64,000 nucleotides of DNA, from positions 1 through 64,000 of the forward strand of contig JAAEAF010000368.1 of assembly GCA_011037195.1 (NCBI GenBank), written 5' to 3'. Made by a program: the position numbers and the translations under genes. This DNA is from Triatoma infestans (lineage: Eukaryota > Arthropoda > Insecta > Hemiptera > Reduviidae). The notes beneath the pieces were generated by a model, which saw nothing but the letters and a program-made list of their open reading frames with translations, was not told the DNA's origin and searched no databases. Shown here piece by piece: positions 24,201 through 39,200 of this stretch. How positions within the stretch are numbered: the first letter of the stretch is position 1; the number at the start of each line of letters is the position of its first letter.

Positions 24201-27200
24201 TTGCAGAGCTTCTCAAGATTTTTTACGTGCATGTTAGATCACGATAAACAACCAGGTGGATTAGGCACGTTTTCACTTCAATGCCTTGTAATTTTCTGTA
24301 TTCTATGGGGACTTGGCAGTACTATGATTGGTAAATAATTCATATTTAAAAAAAAATTTTTTTTTTTAAGATCGCGTATTTGCCTAGGTAATTTGTCTAT
24401 TATTTTTTACAGCACAAATTTTCGGCAAATCAGTTTACCTAAAAACCATTTTCCTGCTTTTACCCGAGTTTTTAATATCTTTCTCGAAAAAGTTTCTAAG
24501 TTTAAGAATCAAAAGTTGGTTAGCACTGCTATTGATTAACTTCTAACTGAAGAACTGATTGCTTTAGCGCGGTACTGTAAATAAATTATTGCAATGAAAT
24601 AATGAAAAATTTTTGTCTATAATTAAGTTGTATTGTGGTTGTTGTCAGCTGTTCTTAAAAGATATTCTTGAAAGTTGCATGTTTTGCCAAAGTAAAAACG
24701 AAATTACTTTATGCTACCGTTTCGATATTTATAATTACAAATCAACAAGGTACTGTTAGGTTTCCGGGTTGAGACCGCGTGAGTGGTTTGCTAGATACCG
24801 ACCTTTCACCATATTGCAATGAGCTTCTTCAGGTTCTTTACACCTTGAATAATGATGCAAAAGCTCACAGTAATATGGGCGAATCGACAATTTCTAGCAA
24901 ACCACTGACGCAGTCTCAACGCGGAAACTCAAGCGTTTTTGTAGATATAATTTACGCTACACTGCAGTAAAATTACACATAATAAACTTCAATGTCTTTA
25001 AGCCTTGTTTAAAATAATATAATTATTGAATCGTTGGCAAACATTCAATTTGTTTTTATTTTCGCTGAACCTCACAAGTATTAAGAATATTAATAAAACA
25101 GACTAAGCTATTTATAAATATGGCTTTGATAACAAAGAATACTTAGAAAGTTGACTTAAAACTGATAACTAATATTTCAAAGACAATGCCAGTTAATAAT
25201 TATTATTTTCTCTCATTGCTATGAGAGGATCAATTGCAACAATCCTAGTTTTTCAAAATTGTTTTTGAAATCTGACTCCTAGTCCGCGAAAGAGTCGTTT
25301 TAGGAGACTGTCTTTATTGGGAGTGATTTGATTTGAAATCGCAAGACGTTTCCAAATGAAGCTTTCCTTCAAAATTAGTTAGCGAAAGTAACTCTTTCTT
25401 GTAGGTTTTGCTGTTCTTTTAATTTTTTCCTATTTTTTGTAATTTTATCGATTAAGACATTAATTTTAAAGATTAAAATATTCTTTTAATTAGCGCGCTT
25501 TTTAAGTTATGTCACTTTTATGTCCGGATGAAATTAATTTTAGAGGCCTTTTAAGGGTGCTTTGCCGTTAAGGCCAGGCTTCCTATGTAAACTAAACTGA
25601 ATCCTTAGCTCTATTTAAAATATACATGGTTCACTTGCATAAAAAATTAAATGTATTCTGAAAATCATATTTGAAGAAAATGTGTGTAAAAGTCTTGTGA
25701 TTCACATCAGATTTTTTTTTTCTTCACAGTAGTAGGCGTTTCGTAATTTACTTCTGTAATGTATAATCTTTGTCAGTTTGTTTGTATGATCAGCATGAAA
25801 TCTATTAATTATGCGTTAGCTATAATTTCATGGTGCTAACTATCACAATTCAATTGCCATATATAAAATCATTAATTAATTTGATATGTACCATACATTA
25901 CAAGATACTTTCATTCAAATATTCTGAATTTGGTATAAAGTAAATGAGGTGTGATGTATGATAGTTTATACAGATTTATAATTACGTGTTTGTCATATTC
26001 TAGGTGATACTCGCACTAAATTCGATACTTTTTATCGAGCCTTGACTGGTGGATCGTTTGAGGAACATCCAAAGCCAGCAAGCTTTAAAGTTTCTAAACA
26101 TCAACTATTTCCTGATAAGGGTACAGTATGGGATTGGTTCTTCGACAAAAAGGGTAATGGAAGTTGGATGCCTTGGCTTGAAACAGCGGAAAAAGTTCCA
26201 ATTCCATATAATGCTAAGGTTTGCTTCAAATAAAACAAAACAAAAAATATTCATTATATATTTTATGATGTTATGTTGTTCAAAGTTAATATGCTTTTCA
26301 GGTAAGCGATTTAATAATACAAACCGATGATACGGCAAAGCAAAGATTTTTTATCAAACTACTTTTAAATGCGGAAATACCAATTTTATTTGTTGGACCT
26401 ACTGGTACTGGCAAATCTTCCATTGTATTGAATTATTTAATGTCATTACCAAAAGATAGATATATGCCAAATATTATTAATTTCTCTGCAAGAACTTCTG
26501 CAAATCAAACACAGGAAATAATTATGTCTAAACTTGACAGGTTTGTTTAAAAAAATATCGGAGAATTCGTAATTAATTGATTGAGATTCAAGAATTATGA
26601 AAAACTGTATAGTTATTAAATTTACAGAAGACGTAAGGGAGTGTTTGGTCCGACAATGGGTAAATTGTGTCTGCTGTTTGTAGATGATTTAAGCATGCCA
26701 TACAAAGAAATTTATGGAGCACAGCCTCCAATAGAACTTTTGAGGCAGCTTATCGATCATAAACATTGGTACGATCTGAAGACGACGGTTCGTTTAGATT
26801 TAGTAGATATTGTAAGTAATATGTATTTTTTTCTTGTTCTTTTGTGTTGTTAACATTCTAGCTTTTTTTTCTCTTACTCTGCTAGGGGAAGTATTGGCGA
26901 TCAATTTCGAAATTGAGTTTTCACCGGATATACATGTTTTGAGGTCCCTTAAGTATGAAAAAGAGATTTTTAAAGTGGGGTTCGCGCCTGTGCGAGTGCA
27001 TCACAATAAAATATCTCAAAAACGAAAATTCGCAGAAAGTTAAACTTGATATTCCGTTTAGGTTGGTACCTAAGACAATAAGTTTTGATGAAACAACCTA
27101 AAGTCTCACTGTACTAATGGGCATTTTTCAGCTTTTCACAATTTTATCGAAAACATTTCCAACGATTTTTTTTTTTAAACTTCTTATAATAACTATAAAT

Positions 27201-30200
27201 GCCCGTCACATTCATTTGAAGCATTTTTTCGGTGAAATTGATTTTTGAGGGTTTCTGGGGGAGAACAGCGTTAATTACCTCTAAAGTACCATTTTAGTAA
27301 ATGTATTATTTCTGCTACCTTAATATATAATATTAAGAACATTAGCAGCATTGTTAGAATTGCACATTTGAAGAAACTTACCTAACCAGAAGTGCGACTC
27401 TACAGAATAGTTTTGGTTTTTTGTATTTTATCGAAAACGCTGCAACGATTTTCTTAAAATTGGAATACTAAGTAAACAGTAAAAAACGTTAAACAGTAAA
27501 AAACGTGCCTTTCACTTTTATTTGAAACATTTTTCTGTAAAAATTATTTTTATGTTGTTTTGTGTAATCTGTGACGTTAAATTTCAAATGTTATTTGGTT
27601 TGTTCAATATGAGTAAGGCTTTCTTCTGGACGACAGTTTAATCATTACAACTATTACCTGCCTCGGGTAGGTAAATGTACCTCCACTATATTTGTATTAG
27701 TGGAGGACAAATGAGTAAAATTTCAAATTTAAAGAAAGTTTCAAGCCAGGTTTTGTAAATTTAGTAGAGCTTAAGTTTCGGAGAGGTGGGAATTAGCCGC
27801 GGATTTCTTGATTTATTAATGACTCAGCTAAGGATTAAATGTTATATCTTGTGCATCCCATAGGCTTGCATTACTTAACATCATCATGTCATCTTCGATT
27901 ATTCATAGCTTATTCAATTTCCTTCATTTCACCAAAGTTGACCAAAATTTTTGCTTCAAATGCTAGATTTCTATATAGGGATGGATATGAATGTGACATG
28001 TGATATGCTGATCTTTCTTGCTTGTACAAACAATCGCTATCTGAAAGGCTTTACATTGTGATTGAGTCCACAGGGCTGGAAAACATCAGATTTTTTCCGG
28101 CCTGCATCATTTTGTGATAATCCACAGTTATGGGCGTTCTTCCACTTCCTTGATAAACAATTTGACTTGCAAGATCAAAATCAGTTGACACACTCAAGAG
28201 TGTGATTAATGATAGACGAATACCCGAAACCGGTAGATGACCATAAAATGGAGAGGGAGCCGAAAAAAATCTCTGATGCTTTCAATTCCATTTTTAAATA
28301 GAGCTGAAAACGTTATCGTAAAGATTAAATAATGTATTATGTAGATGAGCAGAGGTTTGTATGTTGAGACCTAGAATTTTTTTCGTTTTTTTAGAGAGAC
28401 ATTGTGATTTATCTTTGCTTTAGAAGCATGTATGAGAGTGAGTTCGATTTTATTGAGGATTCAATTAATTAATTCCAGTTACAATTGACTTTATGACTTA
28501 CCAAGTATTTTTTCAATTTAAGGCCTTATTCAATACAGTTACTCTTATCCAATATTTTTCTAATATAATATCTAGAGATGTGAAATGTACCAACAAGAGA
28601 ATATTGATATTTATTGTTATTTTTAGTTATTTCTGAGTGCGATGGTACCTCCCGGAGGAGGATCTAATGTAGTCACCTCAAGATTAATTAGACATATGAA
28701 CGTCATCGGTATAGATTCATTTCAAGATATAACACTCACTAAAATATTTACTAGTATTCTGGATTGGCACTTTTCTAAAGGTTTTGATGAACGTATTTCA
28801 CGTTTGAGTAAGGTAAGTTGTGATTGGTGTAATTATGATTTCATAATCAATGATATTAATAAAATCATTAATTAAAAAAATATCGTTTTTAGTTATTAGT
28901 TGCCGGCACGTTGGATGTTTATACTTTAGCGGTGAAAACATTCCTACCAACCCCAGCAAAATCTCATTATACATTCAATTTGAGAGATTTTTCAAGAGTT
29001 ATACGTGGTTTATTACTTGTTCCAAGTTCACGTTTCCAGGCACCTGAAAAAATGTTTAGGCTATGGGTTCATGAGACTGTAAGAGTGTTTGGTGATCGTC
29101 TAATTGATGTTCATGACAGGTAAGAATGTTTTCTTTTCTTTTTTTATTGGCTTTTTAATTTAGTATTTATCTTAAAAGGTACTTAGTTTGTTTTGAAATC
29201 TTTTTAAAAATTTTCAACATAATGGGCTAATAAATAAGTGATAAAGTAACGAGATGGATTTATTACTGTTAGGGATGTTTTACAAGCGAGCTTACCTATC
29301 ATCCTAGGCATTCACATATTATATTGGTTCTCCATATTCTGGGTTAACTTCTTGGACTTGTATATTCAACTCAGCCCTATAGATTCTTGTTTAGGAGACG
29401 AACAATGGTATATTTCCTCGCTCGAATTTTGAATAAATTGTTTCTTGAATCATAGTTACTCCAACCGGGGTTCTTTCCTAAAGCGATGTTAAATTTCTAA
29501 TAAAAACATACCTGAGAAAAGCTAATTTACTTTATTTTTTTTTTTAATATTTTGTTCCTAAAGTCGGTTTGGAACAATTTTCATTCATCGCTTTTACGGG
29601 TAATTTATCAATCTTAAGGATCTTGTTAGCCCGGAATGCTTATGTTCCTCTATAATGCTTAAGTTGCTCTACATGACAATTGCTTCAGTTTAGTAATAAA
29701 AATCTAATTTTGCTGGAACATATGTTATCGTAGGCTCTACTTTTAAAAACATTCTGCAAGAAGATTAATTTTTTTTTTATGGCTCCATAAGTAGCAATAA
29801 CTTCGGCCATAAAAATTGAAGTAAAGTTTGACAGCGTAATTTGTTCATTACATTTTAAGACGAGGCGATATAAACTGTTCGAGACATCCTCCTGTTTTTT
29901 GAAATAATGGGTTTATTATATGAAAATTAGACAATACGTCTCCTTTGCCTTCATTAAGTTGGTGCCGTGGGTAAGTTCGGCTAATCTTTATAGTTTTCAA
30001 AGTGAGTATAACGATTAAAGTCTCATAATTTGAATAACAAATAGACAGCTTATCGGAATCGTATATATAATGTTGGGAGAAGTTTTTTCCTAACGTTTTC
30101 AGTTATTAAAGGTGGAATTATTTTTCCAGTAAACTTATGTTAGGCGTTAGCTCACCTCGCATGCTTTTCTGACGATAAGTGAGCCAAAGAGTCTATTACA

Positions 30201-33200
30201 TAACGGTCTGCTAACTAGTTTCTTCTGAATTGTTAAAGGATTTCATTAATTTCTGAAATTGCTATCTAATTCCTTTCAGTTCATCAACTAAAGTACTGCC
30301 AAAGTGGCACAAGCAAGAATCACCACATTTATTTTCAGATTAAAGCTGCAGTTCCCGAAAAAAAAAAAAAATAGGGCTTTCAAAGGATTTATGCCCTACT
30401 TGTATAAACATACCTTCTTAGAATTTCAGCTTTACCAAACGATTTCTCGTTATGAGTGCCCTGGTTTCCGTCTATTTAAAACAAGTCCCAAGAGCTTTCC
30501 TTTCCTTTATATGGGAATCCGGTATCTTCCAGAAGGGAAGATTATTTCCAAGAGGGAGGTTATTCTTCAACCGTTTAAATGAATAAATAAAGTATAAGTC
30601 GTTGTTCTCGAAAAAAAAAAAATTGCTTTATATTTAGTTTCAAGCCATATTATGAATTACTACAGGCGAGAAGGCAGATATATCGAGTGGGACCCTTTAA
30701 AGCATAGATACAGAAATGTTTAAGTTTGGAGACATTTAAAATGTAGTCATTTAGCAGTAAGACGAGGAGTCTTATTTTTTTTATTTCTTTTTATCGACTA
30801 AATTCGATATTTTATTTCTTTGTTAAAATTAGGTTTGTTATAGTTTATTTTATTTTTATTTTTAGGACAACATTATTTGAAATAATGAAAGAATCATGTT
30901 ATTATTATATAAGAGCAAAAATGGATCAATTTTTGAGCGATCTAGTACCAGAAGGAGATGAAGAACTAAATGTTGATCATATAAGGAACTTATTTTTTGG
31001 AAATTATTTCGAACCTGATGCAGATCCAAAAGTGTATGATGAAGTATGTTGATTTTATTTTCTTTTTTCATTTAGATATTTTGTATGATTGATGAAATTA
31101 ATTCAATTTTCTTGCTCTATAAATAGTATTTTTTAGTTTTATTCAACCATTTTTTTAAAAAAACTTTAAATCTTTCGGAAAAAATCAGAATAATAATAAA
31201 ATAATTGAACAAAAGCTATATGTGTAGAGGAGGAGGCTACAAGTCAAATCCAGCTACTTAAAACTAAACTAGCCCACTTAATTTTTATGCTGGTACAAAA
31301 CACTTAGGTCTTCGGGTTGAGGTCTAAGTGTTTTGCATGATGTGATGGCCGTGCAAGTCTGAAAGAGTTTGTTTGTATAGTGTATATTATAGCATTTAAA
31401 AAAAAGTATAGGAATAATGTAAGTGGAGGTACGAGAGGTGGTTCATCTGAAGGGTGGCTTAGACACCTGAACAATAATGAAAACCCTTCCTGCAACCTTC
31501 GGTGAACAATAATGTGAATTCAAGTTTTACATAAGTCGCAAAAGGACCTACTGCTTTTATCTAAAGTGCTATTTCAACGGTCCTATCAGTTGCGCAATAT
31601 TAAGAGCAAATAAATGCACAGAAAAATTCCAATTTGAAGAAAATTTGCTAAGGGAATATTAGATCAGTAGGAGAAGTCGTGTGAGTGGTCAGATTTTTTT
31701 TTTCTTCTTCTTTTTACAGATTCCCAATCTTGACCAGTTGGAAGGTGTTATGAACTATTATTTACAAGAATATAACTTATTATCAAAAGTTCCCATGTCT
31801 TTGGTTATGTTTAAATTTGCGATTGAACATGTATCTAGAATTTCTAGAGTATTGCAGCAGGACAATGGACATGTAATGTTAGTTGGGATTGGTGGTTCTG
31901 GACGTCAAAGTTGTACAAGACTGGCTGCAAGTATGGCTGAATTTGTATTATTTCAGGTAATTTCTATTAACTATATTGGATTCAATCGTATTCGCTCAAT
32001 TTATCCACGTAATAAGATTGAAAAATTATAGGACTTTTTTTTAAACACATCGTCTGGCAGATTGCAGATTGTAGAACTTATAAAAATTTGTTTTCCTCAC
32101 CTAATAAAAATATATTCAAAAATAAAATAAAAAACTTGAATAGTCATGTTTTTTGGGTTTCATTTGATTCCAAATTCTAAACTTAAAGTATACCTTTTAT
32201 TTTGTCTTTGGAATTTGCTCAAAGACTGTTGTTTATTTGCTTATTGAAAGATTTCAATTTATTTATGAATAAATTGGGTAGAGACTATGTCTTTATAGTT
32301 TTCTTTAGAATAGCCTCTTTAGAATGAACCTGGCGCGTCATTTTTTTTCTAGCTTGGTTCCTTCCAACAGAAACTATCCTCTCTTTTGCCACAGTAGGCC
32401 TATTATACATCCTGTTTATTCTGGTTCATTTGAAAACGCAATAGAAATGCGTCAAATTTGGAAATCGACTATATAAATTTATGGGATCTAATTTGGATGG
32501 CTCGCAATAATTAAGGGAGTATTTCTCCTAATGATTCTCAAAAGTGATCAGATAAAAGTTATATAAAGTATAGTTGTCTCCTTAGATAAAACATCAACCA
32601 TAATGGTTTCCAAAAGTTGTTCAGATAGAGGACTATGAAATTCCATTATCATTTCTGTTTCCAGTAGGAATTTCTTACTGTCGATTGTAGCGGGCTCTTC
32701 CTTACGGATAGCAGCACGTATCAATTAAACATTTTTGGAAATGAGAAATTTTTATAAACATTTTTTAGATTGAAATAGGGAGAAATTATGGATTCAACGA
32801 ATGGAGAGATGATATAGGATTATTGTTGAAACAAGCCGGAATAGAAGCAAAACCGCATGTTTTTCTATTTGCTGATTCACAAATAAAAGATGAAGCCTTT
32901 GTAGAAGATATTAACATGTTATTAAACACTGGTGATGTACCAAATTTGTATCAAGGTGAAGAAAAAGCGGAAATTTTAGAAAAAATGACAAACGCGGCCA
33001 GAGAAAGTGTAAGTGTAAATGTATTATTAATCAAAAAAAACCTGGTAATTATCTAGTTAAATATTTATTACTATTTTTTAACCTAGGGGAAAAAAATTGA
33101 GTCAACACCCTTGGCATTGTATAATTTCTTTATAGAAAGAGTGAAAGCATGTCTGCATGTCGCTCTAGCTATGTCACCAATAGGCGATTCATTCAGAAAT

Positions 33201-36200
33201 CGAATAAGAATGTTTCCATCACTTGTTAATTGTTGTACAATTGATTGGTAATGTATAATTCACATTGCAATAATAGCAAAATGTTTAGTAATTATTTATT
33301 TGGTTAAATAGTTAGAAGTTGAAATAAATATGTAGGTTTACTACTTGGCCAGTTGATGCCCTGGAAAGAGTAGCACAATATTTTGTAAAAAAAATCGATA
33401 TTGATGATTTGATGAAAGAAAAATGTGTAAAAATGTGCCAAGCATTTCATACAAGTGTAGCAGAAGCTTCAAAAAGGTATGTTCTTTTTTCTAAATTCGT
33501 ATGTTCTGGATTGCTAGCAAAATTAGTTCTGTGTGACATAAGTAAAACCTCCTGAGGAAAGTAATTAGGACTGGATAATATGACTTGAAAATAACAGATT
33601 TTGTTTTTTCAATTTTCACGTAAGCTGTTTGCTTTATATTACTTTTTCAAATACATTTAATACTTTTGGTATCATATGGTGGCGGTTAGTCATCTCTTAA
33701 ATTATTATTATTATTATTATTTTGAAGAATGGATTTTATGACATGATTATTTATTTTTAATAGATATTACGAATTATTGAAGCGAAAAAATTACGTTACT
33801 CCAACCTCTTATTTGGAACTGATCATGACATTTCAGAATTTACATCAAAAAAAAGTTGATCAAGTAACTTTATTGAGGACAAGATATGAAATAGGATTAG
33901 AAAAATTAGATTTTGCTGCTAGTCAGGTACATATTTTGTTTTTATAAAAACACTTCCGTAATTTGCATTATGATAAAAAAATTGTTGCCTTTTTATTAGG
34001 TAGCTGTAATGCAAGAAGAACTCCATGCTCTTCAACCTCAATTAGTTAAAACTTCAGAAGAAACTGAAAAATTGATGGTAAAAATCGAACAAGATACAGT
34101 GATTGTGGAAGCTAAAAAAGAGGTAAGTAAAAAAATTAAAAGATTAATTCAAAAACATTACGATATAGAAGTATCAGCTTTGCACCAAGAACCAAACACT
34201 CAGACTTTCAGGAGGAAACTTTTTTTCCTCATACCATTCGGGCGGTCCCGAGCTTGCGCTCACACCTATCCTGAGAAGCCATCAGGTGGAAATATGCGCA
34301 ATTGAAAAATATGTTCAATTTAATCTCGATAGGGGATATCGGAATTAGGAGATTGTTATCCTTACCGATAGCCTGCAGCCATTAACGCGCTGAGCTCTTG
34401 TGTTATCAGCTCTAAGTTGGTTTGGGAATGCTTAGGCAAACTCAATGTCCTTGGCAGGATGAATAAAGTCACCCTTTTTTGGGTGCAGAGCATGTGGGCT
34501 TTGAAGGAAACGAAATGGCCGACTCTCTGGCAAAGAGAGACATTGCATGCCATTCTTGGGGTCTGAACCCCTTTGTGGGGTCAGCGACCAGTTTCTCTCA
34601 GAAGAACTTAAGAAAGAGGAGAAGGTTCCTTACCTCCTCGGTCGCTACTCTGGATCTCCCTCCCGGGATTAAGGCAGGCAAAGACCTGCTTGGAGATTAC
34701 AACCAAAAAAGATCGGAGGCATGCATTGGTCTCAGTAAGAACAAGCTCCGCATTCTAACGGGTTTCCTCACGGGGCATTGTAGACTCAGAGAAGACTTGA
34801 CGAAGCTAGGCTTGGAGAGTGATAGCACGTGCACATTCTTCGGGAAAACGGAGGAAACTTCGATATATCTCCTCACGGACTGTGAGGATGTCACTCCGAG
34901 AAAATTTAGGAACCTGTGTTACTAAGAAGATGAGGAGCCCTCCCGAATATTGAGATTCCTAAGCAGCCTTAATCTGGTAGGGATGCTGTAGGCGATATGC
35001 TTGCCTGCAGCTCCTGAGAGGGTGTGGTTGGCCCAGCCAGCGGCATCCAAGGGACATCGCACAATAGACCATGAAGATCTCAGTGCAGTGGGCCCCTTCT
35101 GCCAAAGAAAAAAGTAAATCCGCTTATCAAGCGATAATAAACAAATAAAGATTATCTTGCAACTAGAATAGATTTCTCTCTGTTTGCTTCGATATTTCAG
35201 GTAATCAAGCACTATCACCGATCTAGCCCATTGCTATCGCTCACCTTTCCCATGTGGCTATTGAGGAGAAACTCTAAAGGTTATCTCTCTTATTTCAGCC
35301 TAAAGTAACCCTTATACTAACACTTGCCAAACTCTAATGCACACAAACTTATAGGTTAGATAGGTATTGGTCTACACAGTGCCTAATTGTGCACAAGCAG
35401 ATAACAGTATCCTAAGAGTAGGACAAGCAGATAACAGTATCCTAAGAGTAGGACAAGCAGATAACAGTAGGATAAAAAAAAAATCGTATTGTACAAAGAA
35501 ATATAAAACAAAAATTTTAAATTCTTATTGTTCACGCACTCTTGTTAACTGCTTGTAACACAATTCAGAACAATCAAAATTAAATTCCTAACATATCAGT
35601 TATTTTGCAATCAAGTCATTAGACGCATATATATATATTCCTGCCGGGTTTTGCTGAACTTCTTGAAAAACTCAAACTGCACGTCTTCCAAGATTTCTTT
35701 TCTACCACCTCAAAGATCTGCAACAATCATTTCTAGATGGGACCCTTCTGCGCTCATTGCCGCGACCTCTTAACTCGTCAAGACATAATAGAAGTATGAA
35801 ATAAGCTACATAATTAACAACATGGCAGTTTTAAAAACTTTAAGCTTATTGGCCATCTTTGTCATTAACGGCAGTGCATAGGCAATAGACAACGCTGCAG
35901 CGCCATCCTTAAGGCCTGGCCGTCGACCGAAGTTTTTTATATGTGGTTGGAAATTTTTGTTAAACAACAGTGAAAAATGGATTGACTAACAATTTTCTTA
36001 TCTTCTCTTTATGCTTTTACCACATCATGCGCTATTTTCATTCAATTTTTCCCCTCCTCTGGATTGTGCCTTAGCCTAGAGCGTTACTCATCTCCCGATT
36101 TCTATCCAGTACCAATTAATAAATTTTCTGCTAGCTACATCATATCAACAGTTTTCTACGACAGATATTTAAAGCATTTTTACTGTTTTAATTTATATTT

Positions 36201-39200
36201 TGAAATTATCTGTTATGTTGACAGATAGTCGCAGCAGATGAAGCTTTAGCCAATGAAGCTGCGGCTGCTGCACAAGCAATTAAAGATGATTGTGAGAGCG
36301 ATTTAGCGGAAGCAATCCCTGCACTTGAGGCAGCTATCGCTGCCTTAAATACACTTAAACCAGCTGATATTACCATTGTAAAAAGTATGAAAAATCCACC
36401 TGCAGGTGTGAAGTTGGTAAGTGTATATTGCTCTTATTATAATATAGTATATTGCTATAGTAAATAGTATATTGCTCTAATACATATCTTATAATATCCT
36501 ATATTAAATATAGTATATTGCTCTTATTATAATATAGTATATGTAATTGTACATAATACAATATAAATAAATGTTTATATATATATAAATGTTTATAATA
36601 CAAAAAAGAATGTTCATTAGGTAATGGAAGCAGTTTGTGTTATGAAAGGGATAAAACCAGAAAGAAAACCAGATCCTTCAGGTACTGGTAGAATGATAGA
36701 AGATTACTGGGGACCATCAATGAAATTGCTTGGTGATATTAAGTTTTTAGATAACTTGAAAACTTACGACAAGGATAATATAAATCCAGCTATTATGAAA
36801 CGTATACGAGAAAAGTATAAATATTTTCATAATTTATATCTTCAATAATATCAAAAAATCTGTTATGTCATTTTGTTTATTTAACTTTTCTGAAGAAAAA
36901 AAAGTTTTTGACGAATAGTCTGTATGTGTATATACTTTTTTCTGTTTATGCGTCTGAACAAAATATCTCAAAATGAAGAATCTCTTGGAGTTATGATATA
37001 ATACTTTGTTTAAGAACCACCAGGAAATCTGACAAGAAAGTTTTAGCCAAATCCGTAAACCGGAAGTACGCCTTTTTTCCGCAACTTTTTGGAAAACGTG
37101 TACAATGATCTTTAAATTAGTTTACTAATTACTTAAAGTATAAATGAAACAATTTTCTTTGCAATTGATTTTGGAAATGGAATATCGAGTTAGAGGGAAA
37201 TTGCCTTTTTGTTCAAAGATCTAAAGGATTATATTGCAAATAGTAAGGTTAATATTTTTAGTCTTTTCTTTCTTTTTTAAACCTTAAGATTTGGAAGAGG
37301 CTAAATTTTCATGAGCTAAGTGGGAAAAGATTTTATCCATTGTTGCAGTGCAATTTAAGGCAAATGTGAGTGCAGGCTTCGGAAAGGCTCTGCTAGGATT
37401 TGGAAGAGAAAAAGAGAAGATTTTGGGTGTTTAGCTTTTTAAAATATCTACAAGCCCGTCGTAAATGTCATATTAAGCACCATAAAGTGTTGTTAAAATT
37501 CTAAGTTCGAAATAAACCTCATCTAAGCTATAATTACCGTATGTCATATTTTGAGATATTTTCCTTTTTTAGGCGGCATGCGCAACTATTTTTTTACAAG
37601 TCTTCATTGGCAGTCACAGCGTCTACGCTTTTCAGCGGAGAACAATTCCGCCTTAAGTTCAAATAATCCGAGCTAATGTGACAATTCTGACACCTTATGA
37701 ACACTTGATATGTTCTGTGCATTATAATGCCGAGTTTGGCAAATAATTGTTTTCTCTTTTTTTTTTATATTATTATTTGTATTTAATTTTACTCAAATTG
37801 TTTGCAGGTTTATACCCGATCGTGATTTTGATCCCAATGTAATAAAGTCGGTATCAAATGCATGTGAAGGTCTATGCAAATGGGTTAGAGCCATGGAAGT
37901 ATATGATAGAGTTAACAAGATTGTAGCACCCAAAAAAGCGAAATATCAAGAAGCTGAAGCTGAATTAGCTATACAAATGGGTAAATTAAATGAGAAGAGA
38001 GCCCAGCTGAAAAAAGTAAATTCTATTATTGTGCATTTCTAGAATATCCCATGACAATGCATGTTTCTAGAATGTTAGTAACTCCTAAATGGGGTGATAA
38101 TATGTTCCTGTTGCATTTTTGCTATAGATTCTCCGGTATTATTAATTTTAGTTATTCTGTCCCAAAGGCCAGGATATCCAACCGAGCTTGGTATATCGGG
38201 TTCCCTTTGAAAGACTTCAAATAGTCTTTTAAAAGACTTTTTAAAAATGATGAATGTCTGGCATGATGTTGTGAGAAGGAATCGAAGTGTGCGGAACTAT
38301 TTCTGAAGGGAAACCAACCCACCTCCTCCCACCAAACAGACACATGGTGGTAGTCAGGCAGTTAACCAAACTAATTAAAGCAGGCAGCTTCTTCAAACAG
38401 TCGCAGACTCCGAATCGTTTCTTAAACCAGATTTTTTAAACCTCGCTTCAACTAATTTTTGCTATTAGCTTTTGGTATTGTGAGCATGCCTCGTTCTAAT
38501 TAAAATTAGTTGTCTGTGTTATTTATTCTTACATTTCATTTTTGGTAGACCTCCACCTGGCGAGGAGGGCTGACTTCCCGTGACGCGTTAATATTGAAAA
38601 TTCGGCTGGACGGATTTTCAAGTGGTTTTGCACCGTTTGATACAGATTTTTCTTGGCTCCAGGAGGCGGAGCCTATATATATATATATACTTACAGCGAA
38701 TTTTGTGTTTGCATTACAGCCACCAATAATAATTTTATGGAGAATTGCTGAAACGCGCTTATATATATAATATAAATCTGTATTCATATTGAACAAGTAA
38801 TTTTGTTAATATATGCTATTCTGTTTAGGTAACAGACAATCTACAAGCACTGAACGATGAATATACAGCTAAATCAAAAGCAAAAAAAGATTTAGAAGAT
38901 GCAATTACATTGTGCACCCAAAAGCTTGAAAGAGCTGAAAAGCTTATTGGTAAATTTAATTTAACATTGGTCAACAAAGTATTTTTTAAGTTGTGAGATT
39001 TTAAACCGTCATAGCATACATATTTCTGATGTTCCAGAGCGGTTTCGGGTTTTTATCCATCGTCAGAGTCGGGCTTTCAAATTCGTTGACTTCAACATAT
39101 TTAATGTTTCCATAACTACACTTGTTGATTGTGTGGGAAGTTTATAAGATTATGTTATTATGTGTGAGTGTTTAATGACAAAAAGGAATGATTATAAATT

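Noticed and set aside
24779..24970. Small protein at 24779-24970
   Set aside because: The frame is the arms and centre of a fold-back element.
34479..34925. Independent RNase H-like host gene
   Set aside because: The frame is the end of a non-LTR element, with frameshifted RNase H remnants immediately upstream and a typical LINE 3' tail.
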